The notes: generated by a model from the letters alone, not told the origin. A stretch of 6,433 bases of DNA from an uncultured Syntrophobacterales bacterium (GCA_903903205.1 CAIUXU010000515.1:1-6433), one strand, 5' to 3'. Counted from the first letter of the stretch, positions 1 through 5,455 are shown. Translations and numbers: made by a program.

Positions 1-1
1 G

Positions 2-847
2 ACTGACGATCTGCACCTCGAAGGCGACGTAGGCAAGGTCAAACCCGGCCGGGGCAAGGTGATCTGGTGGAACGTGCTGCAGGATTTCCCGCGCGGCCTG
101 AACTCGGAAATTGCCTGGGAGATTACAGCAGGCGGCCAATCCTTCACCGATGCGACCACAGGCATGGAATTTGTCTTCGTGAAGGGTGGCTGTTATGAGA
201 TGGGGGATACTTTCGGCGGCGGCTCGGGAGATGAAAAGCCGATTCACAACGTCTGCGTCAGTGATTTCTACATGGGGAAATATGTGGTGACGCAGAGGCA
301 ATGGCAGGCGGTGATGGGAAGCAATCCATCAAAAAATACTTCATGGTTCGGTAAAACTGATAATTGTCCAGTGGAACAGGTAAACTGGAATGATACTCAG
401 GACTTTATTGTGAGATTGAACGAAAAAACGGGGAAGAGTTATCGCCTGCCGACAGAGTCGGAGTGGGAGTATGCGGCGCGGAGTGGCGGTAAGAAGGAGA
501 AGTATGCCGGGATGAGCAATGACTCCGGGCTGGGTGACTACGCCTGGTACATTGCCAACTCCGGAAGCAGTACCCATTCGGTGGGGGGGAAAACTTCGAA
601 TGGTCTGGGGCTTTATGACATGACGGGAAACGGTTGGGAGTGGTGTCAGGACTGGTACGGAGAGAAATATTACGGTGAAAGTCCGAGGAATAATCCCCGT
701 GGGCCATCCAGCGGCCAGTATCGTGTCCTCCGTGGCGGTTCCTGGGACAGCAATCAAGAGGATGTCCGCACGGCGACCCGAAACTGGAATGCGCCGGTGA
801 ACCGGAACAGCAGCGTTGGGTTTCGTTTGTCCTTGTCGGCCCCATAA
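2..847 (+). CDS. SUMF1/FGE-sulfatase-fold protein, 3' part (5' end outside window)
   Basis: The reading frame is open from base 2 to the TAA at 845-847 (281 residues), so the GTG at 59 is an internal codon and the true start lies upstream. Residues 1-45 (DLHLEGDVGKVKPG, then a WWNVLQDFP segment) look like the beta-rich module that often precedes SUMF1 domains. The SUMF1 domain spans about residues 53-278: GCYEMG (63-68), RLPTESEWEYAAR (148-160), GNGWEW (209-214, usually GNVWEW), RVLRGGSW (241-248) and the closing VGFRL. I see none of the C-terminal active-site cysteines of true formylglycine-generating enzymes, so sulfatase activation is unlikely. A C-type-lectin-like binding role or a non-heme iron enzyme relative is possible. 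The C-terminus resembles DGR-diversified proteins (see the separate entry). The family call is secure; the function is not. Confidence 0.88.
   Translation, partial: TDDLHLEGDVGKVKPGRGKVIWWNVLQDFPRGLNSEIAWEITAGGQSFTDATTGMEFVFVKGGCYEMGDTFGGGSGDEKPIHNVCVSDFYMGKYVVTQRQWQAVMGSNPSKNTSWFGKTDNCPVEQVNWNDTQDFIVRLNEKTGKSYRLPTESEWEYAARSGGKKEKYAGMSNDSGLGDYAWYIANSGSSTHSVGGKTSNGLGLYDMTGNGWEWCQDWYGEKYYGESPRNNPRGPSSGQYRVLRGGSWDSNQEDVRTATRNWNAPVNRNSSVGFRLSLSAP
722..829 (+). other. Candidate DGR variable region (VR) at the 3' end of the SUMF1-fold gene
   Basis: This stretch encodes RVLRGGSW followed by a run of Asn, Asp, Ser, Gln and Thr residues and ends in VGFRLS. Known DGR variable regions often occupy this C-terminal position of SUMF1/CLec-fold proteins, where AAC/AAT codons of a template repeat are altered at adenines. 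Here GAC AGC AAT CAA GAG GAT (746-763), ACC (776-778), AAT GCG (788-793) and AAC AGC AGC (806-814) can mostly be derived from Asn-rich template codons by changes at adenines. No reverse transcriptase, Avd gene or template repeat is in the window. Ordinary SUMF1 proteins share the same RGGSW...R...GFR framework, so this is a candidate only. Confidence 0.3.
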
Positions 848-893
848 TTATTTGCTGAGTTCTTATTTTCTATTTTCTAATGGCGAGGGTAAA

Positions 894-924
894 GGGGCGT
901 TAGCCCCAGTCGGCTGCATTTTTT
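894..924 (+). terminator. Possible weak intrinsic terminator after the SUMF1-fold gene
   Basis: A perfect 5-bp hairpin, GGGGC-GTTA-GCCCC (894-907), lies 46 bases after the stop codon. A run of six T follows at 919-924. Eleven bases separate stem and T-run, which is too far for a classical terminator. An alternative AGCC/GGCT stem (902-915) sits closer to the T-run but is weak. If the upstream gene is a DGR target, a hairpin here could instead be the downstream structure used in target recognition, although the loop is not the usual GRNA type. Confidence 0.22.
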
Positions 925-930
925 GGAAAC

Positions 931-963
931 GGTGCGTTACGGCTGCCGCCTAACGCACCCTAC
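931..963 (-). repeat. REP element 1 (type B loop), left half of a REP doublet
   Basis: The stem GGTGCGTTA (931-939) pairs with TAACGCACC (951-959) around an 11-base GC-rich centre (940-950). The foot reads CTAC (960-963), which is GTAG on the minus strand, the tetranucleotide that RAYT transposases recognise beside REP hairpins. The copy is identical over all 33 bases to the REP at 2354-2386. It points away from REP 2, giving the inverted-pair layout of a REPIN. Confidence 0.88.
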
Positions 964-992
964 ACAAGGCGGAAGGCGGACATGCATACAAT

Positions 993-1022
993 GTAGGGTG
1001 CGTTAGCGAAGCGTAACGCACC
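993..1022 (+). repeat. REP element 2 (type A loop), right half of the REP doublet
   Basis: The GTAG foot (993-996) is followed by a 9-bp stem, GGTGCGTTA (997-1005) and TAACGCACC (1014-1022), around GCGAAGCG. The centre can add two inner pairs with one bulged base, a common REP feature. The element ends 53 bases before the transposase start codon and is the exact reverse complement of the REP at 1688-1717. Confidence 0.9.
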
Positions 1023-1075
1023 GCAACGCAACAACCCGAAGTTAAAGCACATGAACCAAAGACTGCGGAATCGCC

Positions 1076-1669
1076 ATGCCTAATTATAAAAGGAACTTCC
1101 TTTCCGGCGGAACATTCTTCTTTACCGTTGTTACCCACGGGCGACGGCCTTGGCTATGCACCGAAAATGCAAGGATTTCTTTACGGATGGCCATTCAGGA
1201 GGTCCGGGCCAAGAGACCCTTTGCCGTCGATGCCTGGGTGCTATTGCCGGACCACATGCACTGCCTCTGGGAGCTGCCGGAGGACGACCATGATTTTTCC
1301 ATTCGCTGGCGGCTGATCAAGGCAAGTGTCTCCCGTAAATGCGCAGAAACCTTCGAAGAAACAGATATAGATGTAGGAAATGTAGGGTGTGTTAGTGACA
1401 GCGTAACGCACCGGAACGCTTCGCGTTTGAAACGCAGGGAAAGCGATCTTTGGCAACGGCGGTTTTGGGAACATACGATCCGTGATGAGCGCGATTATGC
1501 CGCACATTGCGATTATATCCATTACAATCCGGTAAAACACGGGCTTTGCAAATCCCCCGGAGATTGGCCCTATTCCACGTTTCACCGGTTTGTTACGCAG
1601 GGAGGCTATGATATCGGTTGGGGTGCGGGTGTCGAGCCGAAAATCGCCGAAGGGACGGGGAAGGAATGA
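1076..1669 (+). CDS. REP-associated tyrosine transposase (RAYT, TnpA_REP, Y1/IS200-like HUH family)
   Basis: A single-strand DNA nuclease/transposase of 197 residues that should cut and join REP hairpins at their GTAG foot. The HUH metal-binding motif is H60-M61-H62 within LLPDHMHCLW. The catalytic tyrosine is most likely Y147 in DYIHYNPVKHG, matching Y115 of E. coli TnpA_REP, an enzyme of about 165 residues. RFWEHTIRDE (129-138), WPYSTFHR (164-171) and the N-terminal GGTFFFTVV are also family hallmarks. The ~31 extra residues compared with E. coli lie around positions 89-124, between the HUH part and the WQRRFWEH block, and include a REP sequence read in frame (see separate entry). All catalytic residues remain, so it may still be active. 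The ATG at 1076 fits the family N-terminus; its ribosome site is weak (GCGGAA). The gene stands alone between REPs, as RAYTs usually do. Confidence 0.93.
   Translation: MPNYKRNFLSGGTFFFTVVTHGRRPWLCTENARISLRMAIQEVRAKRPFAVDAWVLLPDHMHCLWELPEDDHDFSIRWRLIKASVSRKCAETFEETDIDVGNVGCVSDSVTHRNASRLKRRESDLWQRRFWEHTIRDERDYAAHCDYIHYNPVKHGLCKSPGDWPYSTFHRFVTQGGYDIGWGAGVEPKIAEGTGKE
1382..1412 (+). repeat. REP element 3, degenerate, inside the RAYT coding sequence
   Basis: GTAG (1382-1385) is followed by GGTGTGTTA (1386-1394), a 9-base centre and TAACGCACC (1404-1412). The stem is preserved by one G-T wobble (1390 with 1408). It is read in frame as residues 103-113 (VGCVSDSVTHR). A second small perfect hairpin, AACGC-TTC-GCGTT (1415-1427), follows at once. 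The element lies within the segment that makes this RAYT longer than the E. coli enzyme, so an in-frame REP insertion is the simplest explanation. Confidence 0.82.
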
Positions 1670-1687
1670 TCAAGATTGAGATGGATC

Positions 1688-1717
1688 GGTGCGTTACGCT
1701 TCGCTAACGCACCCTAC
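1688..1717 (-). repeat. REP element 4 (type A loop), downstream of the RAYT gene
   Basis: GGTGCGTTA (1688-1696) pairs with TAACGCACC (1705-1713), with the CTAC foot at 1714-1717. It is an exact 30-base reverse complement of REP 2, so the two bracket the transposase gene as inverted repeats. It begins 18 bases after the transposase stop codon. There is no T-run after it, so it is not a standard terminator, though the hairpin may stabilise transcript ends. Confidence 0.9.
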
Positions 1718-1755
1718 GTGTTGAAACCGCATAACATCTTGATATTTGCAGGGGC

Positions 1756-2091
1756 ATGGTTTACATTGCGCGCATGGATCAACGAGAAGCTCAAAGAAAA
1801 GCAGAACGTTACGCAACCGCCGCCAGAGATGTCGTGAAATTCGACAAGGCGGTATTGTTCGGTTCCTACGCCAATGGCAGTCCGAAGGAACACAGCGATA
1901 TCGATATCGGTCTTTTCATGGACCGATTGGACGACAACGTGGATTACCTGACGCTGATGTCCAGGCTTTACCATGTCGCGATGGACCTCGATGTGCTGAT
2001 CGAACCCCACCTTTTTATCCGCGGTGAGGATCGATCCGGTTTTGGTGAAGAGGTTGAAAAAACGGGGGTTGTTATTGAAGATAATGGTTAG
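1756..2091 (+). CDS. MNT-family nucleotidyltransferase domain protein (MntA-like), no HEPN partner seen
   Basis: A 111-residue minimal nucleotidyltransferase. The signature is complete: G36-S37 in LFGSYANG, then D48 and D50 in SDIDIGLF (the GS-x10-DxD pattern), with a likely third metal ligand D79 in DLDVLIEPH. In the best-known members this protein is the antitoxin of a MntA/HepT pair and AMPylates the HEPN ribonuclease toxin; free-standing members are also common and of uncertain role. No HEPN gene lies on either side: upstream is the RAYT locus, and downstream is an unrelated small antitoxin-like gene 39 bases away. The start is uncertain. ATG 1756 has an AGGGG only one base away. ATG 1774 (MDQREAQRKAERYA) fits the usual family N-terminus better but has no clear ribosome site. 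An in-frame stop at 1732-1734 limits the upstream end. Confidence 0.85.
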   Translation: MVYIARMDQREAQRKAERYATAARDVVKFDKAVLFGSYANGSPKEHSDIDIGLFMDRLDDNVDYLTLMSRLYHVAMDLDVLIEPHLFIRGEDRSGFGEEVEKTGVVIEDNG

Positions 2092-2115
2092 TGCAATAAA
2101 AGTGAAAGCGGATAT

Positions 2116-2122
2116 GAGGAGG
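2116..2122 (+). promoter_or_regulatory. Strong Shine-Dalgarno fixing the start of the antitoxin-like gene
   Basis: GAGGAGG lies eight bases before the ATG at 2131. This favours that ATG over the in-frame GTG at 2122, which overlaps the ribosome site itself. Confidence 0.8.
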
Positions 2123-2130
2123 TGCAATCG

Positions 2131-2376
2131 ATGAGCACAGCTACGGTGAACAACCTGATCGATGAATTTATCCATTTGCCTCTTGATGATAAGGAATATG
2201 CTGCGGAAGTGATCAAGAAGCAGTTGATCGAGGCAAAAAGAGAGGCCATCGCCAAGAGGGCAAAAACAGCTATGGCCGGTTTCAGGAAAAAGACGACCAA
2301 GTGCGGAACTGTCAAGGACTTATTAAAGGATCTCGCAAGTGATTATGCAGACCGGTGCGTTACGGCTGCCGCCTAA
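2131..2376 (+). CDS. Small antitoxin-like protein, orphan, C-terminus altered by a REP insertion
   Basis: An 81-residue, charged, mostly helical protein. The pattern (NNLIDEF...PLDDKEYAAEVIKKQLIEA, then AKRAKTAM and a basic GTVKDLLKDL end) resembles small antitoxins that normally sit just before a RelE/ParE-type toxin gene; I recognise the style but cannot name the family with certainty. A natural end would be expected near DLASD (residues 67-71). The following residues, ending in RCVTAAA, come from the REP at 2354-2386, and the TAA stop (2374-2376) lies in the right arm of that REP stem. No toxin gene follows: the next gene is the protease. The REP may mark where a toxin gene was lost. The protein probably still folds, since only the tail is changed. 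Confidence 0.68.
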   Translation: MSTATVNNLIDEFIHLPLDDKEYAAEVIKKQLIEAKREAIAKRAKTAMAGFRKKTTKCGTVKDLLKDLASDYADRCVTAAA

Positions 2377-2386
2377 CGCACCCTAC
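2354..2386 (-). repeat. REP element 5 (type B loop), overlapping the 3' end of the antitoxin-like gene
   Basis: GGTGCGTTA (2354-2362) and TAACGCACC (2374-2382) flank an 11-base centre, with the CTAC foot at 2383-2386. All 33 bases match REP 1 exactly, which suggests a recent or conserved copy. It provides the last codons and the stop of the upstream gene and ends 41 bases before the protease start. Confidence 0.9.
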
Positions 2387-2411
2387 GTCTGCAGTTTGAT
2401 GATCATCCCGT

Positions 2412-2419
2412 GAGGAGGG
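2412..2419 (+). promoter_or_regulatory. Strong Shine-Dalgarno fixing the start of the caspase-like gene
   Basis: GAGGAGGG lies eight bases before the ATG at 2428. It rules against the in-frame GTG at 2410, which would sit upstream of the ribosome site and add residues before an otherwise typical signal peptide. Confidence 0.82.
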
Positions 2420-2427
2420 CCATAAAA

Positions 2428-4116
2428 ATGAAAAAGATGCTCATTGCGGCAACCATCCTGTTGATGGCGACAACCGCAGCGGCAGAGAAGGGCCGACTGC
2501 GGATCACCGTTTCGCCTGTGCCGCCTAATCTGACGGCCTCCGTGCAATTCTCCGAGTCTTCGGGGAACAACATCCTTGACGCCGGGGAGACCGGGAGGTT
2601 GATCATCACGGTCCGGAACCAGGGCAAGGGGGACGCCTTCGACTGTCGGGCGGAGCTGACCATTCAGCCCAAGGTAAACGGCTTGACGTTCGAACGAAGC
2701 ATCCTGATCGGGACGGTGGCTGCGGGTGGTACGGTGAAAAAGGAGGTCGCCCTTACGGCCACGGAGGATTTGCCGACATCCGGCGTCAGCCTGGCGGTGG
2801 ACATCAAGGAGGCCAACGGCTTCGATCCCAACCCGCTGAAGCTCTCTTTTCAGGCGAAGGCTTTTGCGCCGCCGGAGCTCGTCGTGGCCGATATGGGGGT
2901 GAACGACCAGAACGGCAATGGTCGCGTGGAGCCGATGGAGATTGTGGAGCTGACGGTGCGGGTGCAGAACATCGGCCAGGGCGATGCCCGGGATGTCTTT
3001 GCCGATGTGAAGATCGGGGCGAATGTCTTTGTCGGCGGCGACAGCCTGACCCATTTTGATCTGGGCGGCCTCCCTTCAGGAAAGTTCAAGGATTTCAAAT
3101 TCATGTTCTACACGAACAACCGCATCGGCGGCGGCGAAAAGATCCCGGTGACCGTCAGCCTCGGCGAGGCGCGACCCCGGTTCAAGACCGAAAAAGCGCT
3201 GGCGTTGGTGATGAACGCCCCGCAGAAAACGATTGAAGAGGTCGTCGTCAAGGGCAAGGATGTGCCAAAGCAGGTCGATATTCAACTGACCGGCGGCTTG
3301 AGCGTCGATGTGGATTTGAATATCCCGCTGGGACAGAAAGCCGGCAAATTCGACGTGGCCGTGATTATCGGCAACCGCAATTATGCCGCCTCCGGTTCGC
3401 CGAACGTAGAGTTCGCTAACCGCGATGCGCAAGTAATGAGGGAGTACCTGATCCGGACGATGGGGTACGATCCGGAAAATATCCTCTATGCCGAGGATGC
3501 GACCCTAAGCAAGTTCAATGAATTTTTCGGCGGAGAACGGGACCACCGGGGAAAGCTCTTCCGCTTCGTGAAGGAGAAGACATCCTCTGTTTTTGTCTAT
3601 TACGTGGGACATGGCGCGCCCGACCTGGAGACCAGCGAGGCCTACTTCGTGCCGGTGGACGCCAACCCTCGTGACCTGAAATCGAACGGCTACCGCCTTC
3701 AGACCTTTTACGACAACCTGGCGAAAATCCCGGCGAAGAAGATGACCGTCGTGCTCGACGCCTGCTTCTCCGGAAATTCTGAAAAGGGGCTTCTTTTCAA
3801 GGATATCAGCCCGGCCCTGGTCAAGGTGAAGAAGGAGTTTCAGGGGCCGGCCAATGCCGTACTGATCACCAGCGCCGCCGTCGATCAGGTTTCCACCTGG
3901 TACCGCGAGAAGCGGCATTCCCTCTTCACCTATTACTTTCTGAAAGGTCTCCAGGGCGAGGCCGATATCAACAAAGACCTCAAGATTACAGTCGGCGAGA
4001 TTGATAACTATCTGAAAGAACAGGTTCCCTACATGGCCCGGCGCCTCACCGGCACAGAGCAGCAGCCCGTTGTAACCGGCAATCCTGCGGATGTGATCGC
4101 GGTGTTGAAGAGATAG
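2428..4116 (+). CDS. Exported caspase-fold (peptidase C14-type) protein with two Ig-like repeats
   Basis: A 562-residue protein. Residues 1-19 are a Sec signal peptide (MKK, hydrophobic core, AAA before E20; no lipobox Cys), so it should act in the periplasm or outside the cell. Two similar beta-sandwich, CARDB/APHP-like repeats follow, at about 36-145 and 150-270. Each has a loop resembling a calcium site (43-54; DQNGNGRVEPME at 160-171), then a T-V-x-N-x-G-x-GDA segment (NQGKGDA 64-70 and NIGQGDA). After a linker, the caspase domain runs from about 307 to 562: FDVAVIIGNRNY (308-319), catalytic His395 in VGHG and Cys446 in LDACFSG. DINKDLKITVGE (513-524) has the spacing of an EF-hand loop, frequent in bacterial C14 proteins. 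Both catalytic residues are present, so it is probably active; by analogy with metacaspases, cleavage may be calcium-dependent and after Arg/Lys. It is followed with no gap by the radical SAM gene. The substrate is unknown. Confidence 0.9.
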   Translation: MKKMLIAATILLMATTAAAEKGRLRITVSPVPPNLTASVQFSESSGNNILDAGETGRLIITVRNQGKGDAFDCRAELTIQPKVNGLTFERSILIGTVAAGGTVKKEVALTATEDLPTSGVSLAVDIKEANGFDPNPLKLSFQAKAFAPPELVVADMGVNDQNGNGRVEPMEIVELTVRVQNIGQGDARDVFADVKIGANVFVGGDSLTHFDLGGLPSGKFKDFKFMFYTNNRIGGGEKIPVTVSLGEARPRFKTEKALALVMNAPQKTIEEVVVKGKDVPKQVDIQLTGGLSVDVDLNIPLGQKAGKFDVAVIIGNRNYAASGSPNVEFANRDAQVMREYLIRTMGYDPENILYAEDATLSKFNEFFGGERDHRGKLFRFVKEKTSSVFVYYVGHGAPDLETSEAYFVPVDANPRDLKSNGYRLQTFYDNLAKIPAKKMTVVLDACFSGNSEKGLLFKDISPALVKVKKEFQGPANAVLITSAAVDQVSTWYREKRHSLFTYYFLKGLQGEADINKDLKITVGEIDNYLKEQVPYMARRLTGTEQQPVVTGNPADVIAVLKR

Positions 4117-5385
4117 ATGGAACGTTATCAACTGGAGGATCTGGAGGTTATCTTCGACTGCGCCGGTCGGGATGACTGGGGGAAGTTCAGCTTTCCTGTG
4201 TGGTACGGCATCCCCGTCAAGCTGAACTGGCGGGAATACCGGTATGATTTCAATCTGCGCGGGGGATTGAAGAGGGTTTCCGGCGGGTCGCGTGTGTGGC
4301 CCGATCCCCAGGAGGCGCTGAAAAGAACCGATGGCAACGACCTCATCTATTACGGGGTCCACGGTTACGAATCCACTTATGACCTGATCAAGAATTACTA
4401 CGTGCCGTACAACGGCATCTATGAATCCGATCTTTTTGAGGAAAATCCATTGCAGGGCCCTCCGGTGCGGCAGGCGCTGGAGAACTTCGATGCACTGGCC
4501 ATCGAGCTGGGAAGGCTGGCGAAAGAGGCTTCCTGCGAGAGGCCGCGGGAATTCCTGCGGCGGGTTTCAGCCATGAACAGGGAGGCGCTGGCGGCGGAGG
4601 CGGGTAAACTGCGCCGGATTATGGGCGCGAATCTGCCGATACTGCCGCCCGAGACGATCGACGTCGATTATGAAGTTATTCCGCTGATTCTGACCGAGGG
4701 CTGTGCGTACAACTGCCGGTTTTGCCTATTCAAGACGGCAGGCGATTTCCGGGTGCGAAGCCCGCACAACATCGCCGCGCAGATTCGTTCCCTGAAAGAT
4801 TTTTATGGCGACGACCTGATCAATTACAACTCGCTGATGCTGGGGCAGAACGATGCGCTGGCGGCGGGAGAGGAGCTGCTGGTCAACGCCGCCGGGATGG
4901 CTTACGACATCCTGAACCTCTCCGCCTCTTACCATCGGGGGCGGCCCAACCTCTTCATGTTCGGGAGTGTGGATTCTTTTCTGGCGGCGAGTGATTCCCT
5001 GCTGGATCGACTGGACCATCTGCCCTACCGCACGTCGATCAATGTGGGGTTGGAATCTTTCGATCAGGAGATGCTCGATCGGTTGGGCAAGCCGCTGCAG
5101 GCGGAACGGGTGCGCGAAGCGTTCCGGAAAATGCAGTCCATCAACCGCAGCCGGGCCAACATTGCGGTGAGCTGTAACTTTGTACTGGGCGCGGATCTTC
5201 CCTTCCGGCATACCGAGGCGATCAAGGTGGTCCTTGCGACAGAGACCACGGCGAGGGGGAAAGGCGCCGTTTACCTTTCGCCATTGATCGGGACCTCGCA
5301 CAGAAGAGAGATATTGAAGGAGTTCAGGGAGATCAAGATGAGTTCCCCGCTTCCGGTCTATATCTATCTTGCGCAAAGGCTATGA
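4117..5385 (+). CDS. Radical SAM protein of unknown function, coupled to the caspase-like gene
   Basis: A 422-residue protein. The cluster motif C196-x3-C200-x2-C203 (EGCAYNCRFC) binds the [4Fe-4S] cluster that cleaves S-adenosylmethionine. The TIM-barrel core spans about 186-400, including INVGLESFD (308-316) with MLDRLGKP, a pattern shared with Elp3/MiaB/HemN-like and B12-type radical SAM enzymes. Residues 1-185 form an N-terminal region I do not recognise, rich in Tyr and Trp. I see no second cysteine cluster of the SPASM type and no B12-binding motif. There is no signal peptide, so it is cytoplasmic. The ATG follows the TAG of the protease gene directly (TAGATG), which implies translational coupling and a shared transcript. 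The substrate cannot be inferred; modification of a small molecule, lipid precursor or peptide is possible. The fold is certain, the role unknown. Confidence 0.88.
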   Translation: MERYQLEDLEVIFDCAGRDDWGKFSFPVWYGIPVKLNWREYRYDFNLRGGLKRVSGGSRVWPDPQEALKRTDGNDLIYYGVHGYESTYDLIKNYYVPYNGIYESDLFEENPLQGPPVRQALENFDALAIELGRLAKEASCERPREFLRRVSAMNREALAAEAGKLRRIMGANLPILPPETIDVDYEVIPLILTEGCAYNCRFCLFKTAGDFRVRSPHNIAAQIRSLKDFYGDDLINYNSLMLGQNDALAAGEELLVNAAGMAYDILNLSASYHRGRPNLFMFGSVDSFLAASDSLLDRLDHLPYRTSINVGLESFDQEMLDRLGKPLQAERVREAFRKMQSINRSRANIAVSCNFVLGADLPFRHTEAIKVVLATETTARGKGAVYLSPLIGTSHRREILKEFREIKMSSPLPVYIYLAQRL

Positions 5386-5414
5386 ACGTAATATAGAGCA
5401 CCAGAAAAAGGCCC

Positions 5415-5436
5415 GGTGCGTCAAGACGCACCCTAC
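5415..5436 (-). repeat. REP element 6, short variant, between radical SAM and ligase genes
   Basis: GGTGCGT (5415-5421) pairs with ACGCACC (5426-5432) around a four-base centre, with the CTAC foot at 5433-5436. The loop is much shorter than in the other copies, as if the centre had been deleted. The sequence after the foot (5437-5460) resembles the spacer of the REP doublet at 964-988, so this looks like one half of a former doublet. Confidence 0.82.
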
Positions 5437-5444
5437 ACAATGGC

Positions 5445-5449
5445 GGAGG
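5445..5449 (+). promoter_or_regulatory. Shine-Dalgarno of the PaaK-family gene, within REP-derived sequence
   Basis: GGAGG lies six bases before the ATG at 5456. It falls in sequence that aligns with the REP doublet spacer (GGCGGAAGGCG at 968-978), so the translation signal may have been contributed by the repeat. Confidence 0.65.
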
Positions 5450-5455
5450 CGCGGC

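Larger units (their letters stand above)
931..1717 (+). mobile_element. REP/RAYT locus: REP doublet, REP-associated transposase gene and downstream inverted REP
   Basis: The locus contains a divergent REP pair (931-963 and 993-1022, 29-base spacer), the RAYT gene (1076-1669) and a REP at 1688-1717. The 993-1022 and 1688-1717 copies are perfect 30-base inverted repeats that bracket the transposase gene. This is the arrangement expected for RAYT genes, single-copy HUH transposases flanked by the REP hairpins they recognise. The outward-facing doublet has the form of a REPIN, the non-autonomous mobile unit. I see no target-site duplication, as expected for this enzyme class. The outer limits of any mobilised segment are a guess. 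Confidence 0.75.

Noticed and set aside
59..61. GTG at 59 as the start of the SUMF1-fold gene
   Set aside because: The frame is open to base 2 and the upstream residues (DLHLEGDVGKVKPG) look like genuine protein continuing into WWNVLQDFP; there is no ribosome site.
1..847. True formylglycine-generating enzyme
   Set aside because: The conserved C-terminal catalytic cysteines are not present and no sulfatase gene is nearby.
931..1717. CRISPR array
   Set aside because: The repeats are palindromic, irregularly spaced, in both orientations and associated with a RAYT gene; there is no regular spacer pattern and no cas gene.
1688..1717. REP hairpins as rho-independent terminators
   Set aside because: None of the REP stems is followed by a T-run on the coding strand.
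2069..2097. Sigma-70-like promoter TTGTTA-17-TGCAAT before the antitoxin-like gene
   Set aside because: Each box matches only four of six consensus bases and the element overlaps the end of the upstream gene; not strong enough to annotate.
2383..3054. 223-codon minus-strand open frame over the protease N-terminal region
   Set aside because: Its product is a low-complexity His/Arg-rich shadow translation, opposite a strongly supported gene with a signal peptide.
3505..4362. 285-codon open frame on the minus strand
   Set aside because: It lies antisense to the caspase and radical SAM genes and shows no recognisable domain; long antisense frames are expected in GC-rich coding DNA.
4726..5376. 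216-codon minus-strand open frame over the radical SAM gene
   Set aside because: Shadow of the radical SAM core; no domain and no ribosome site recognised.
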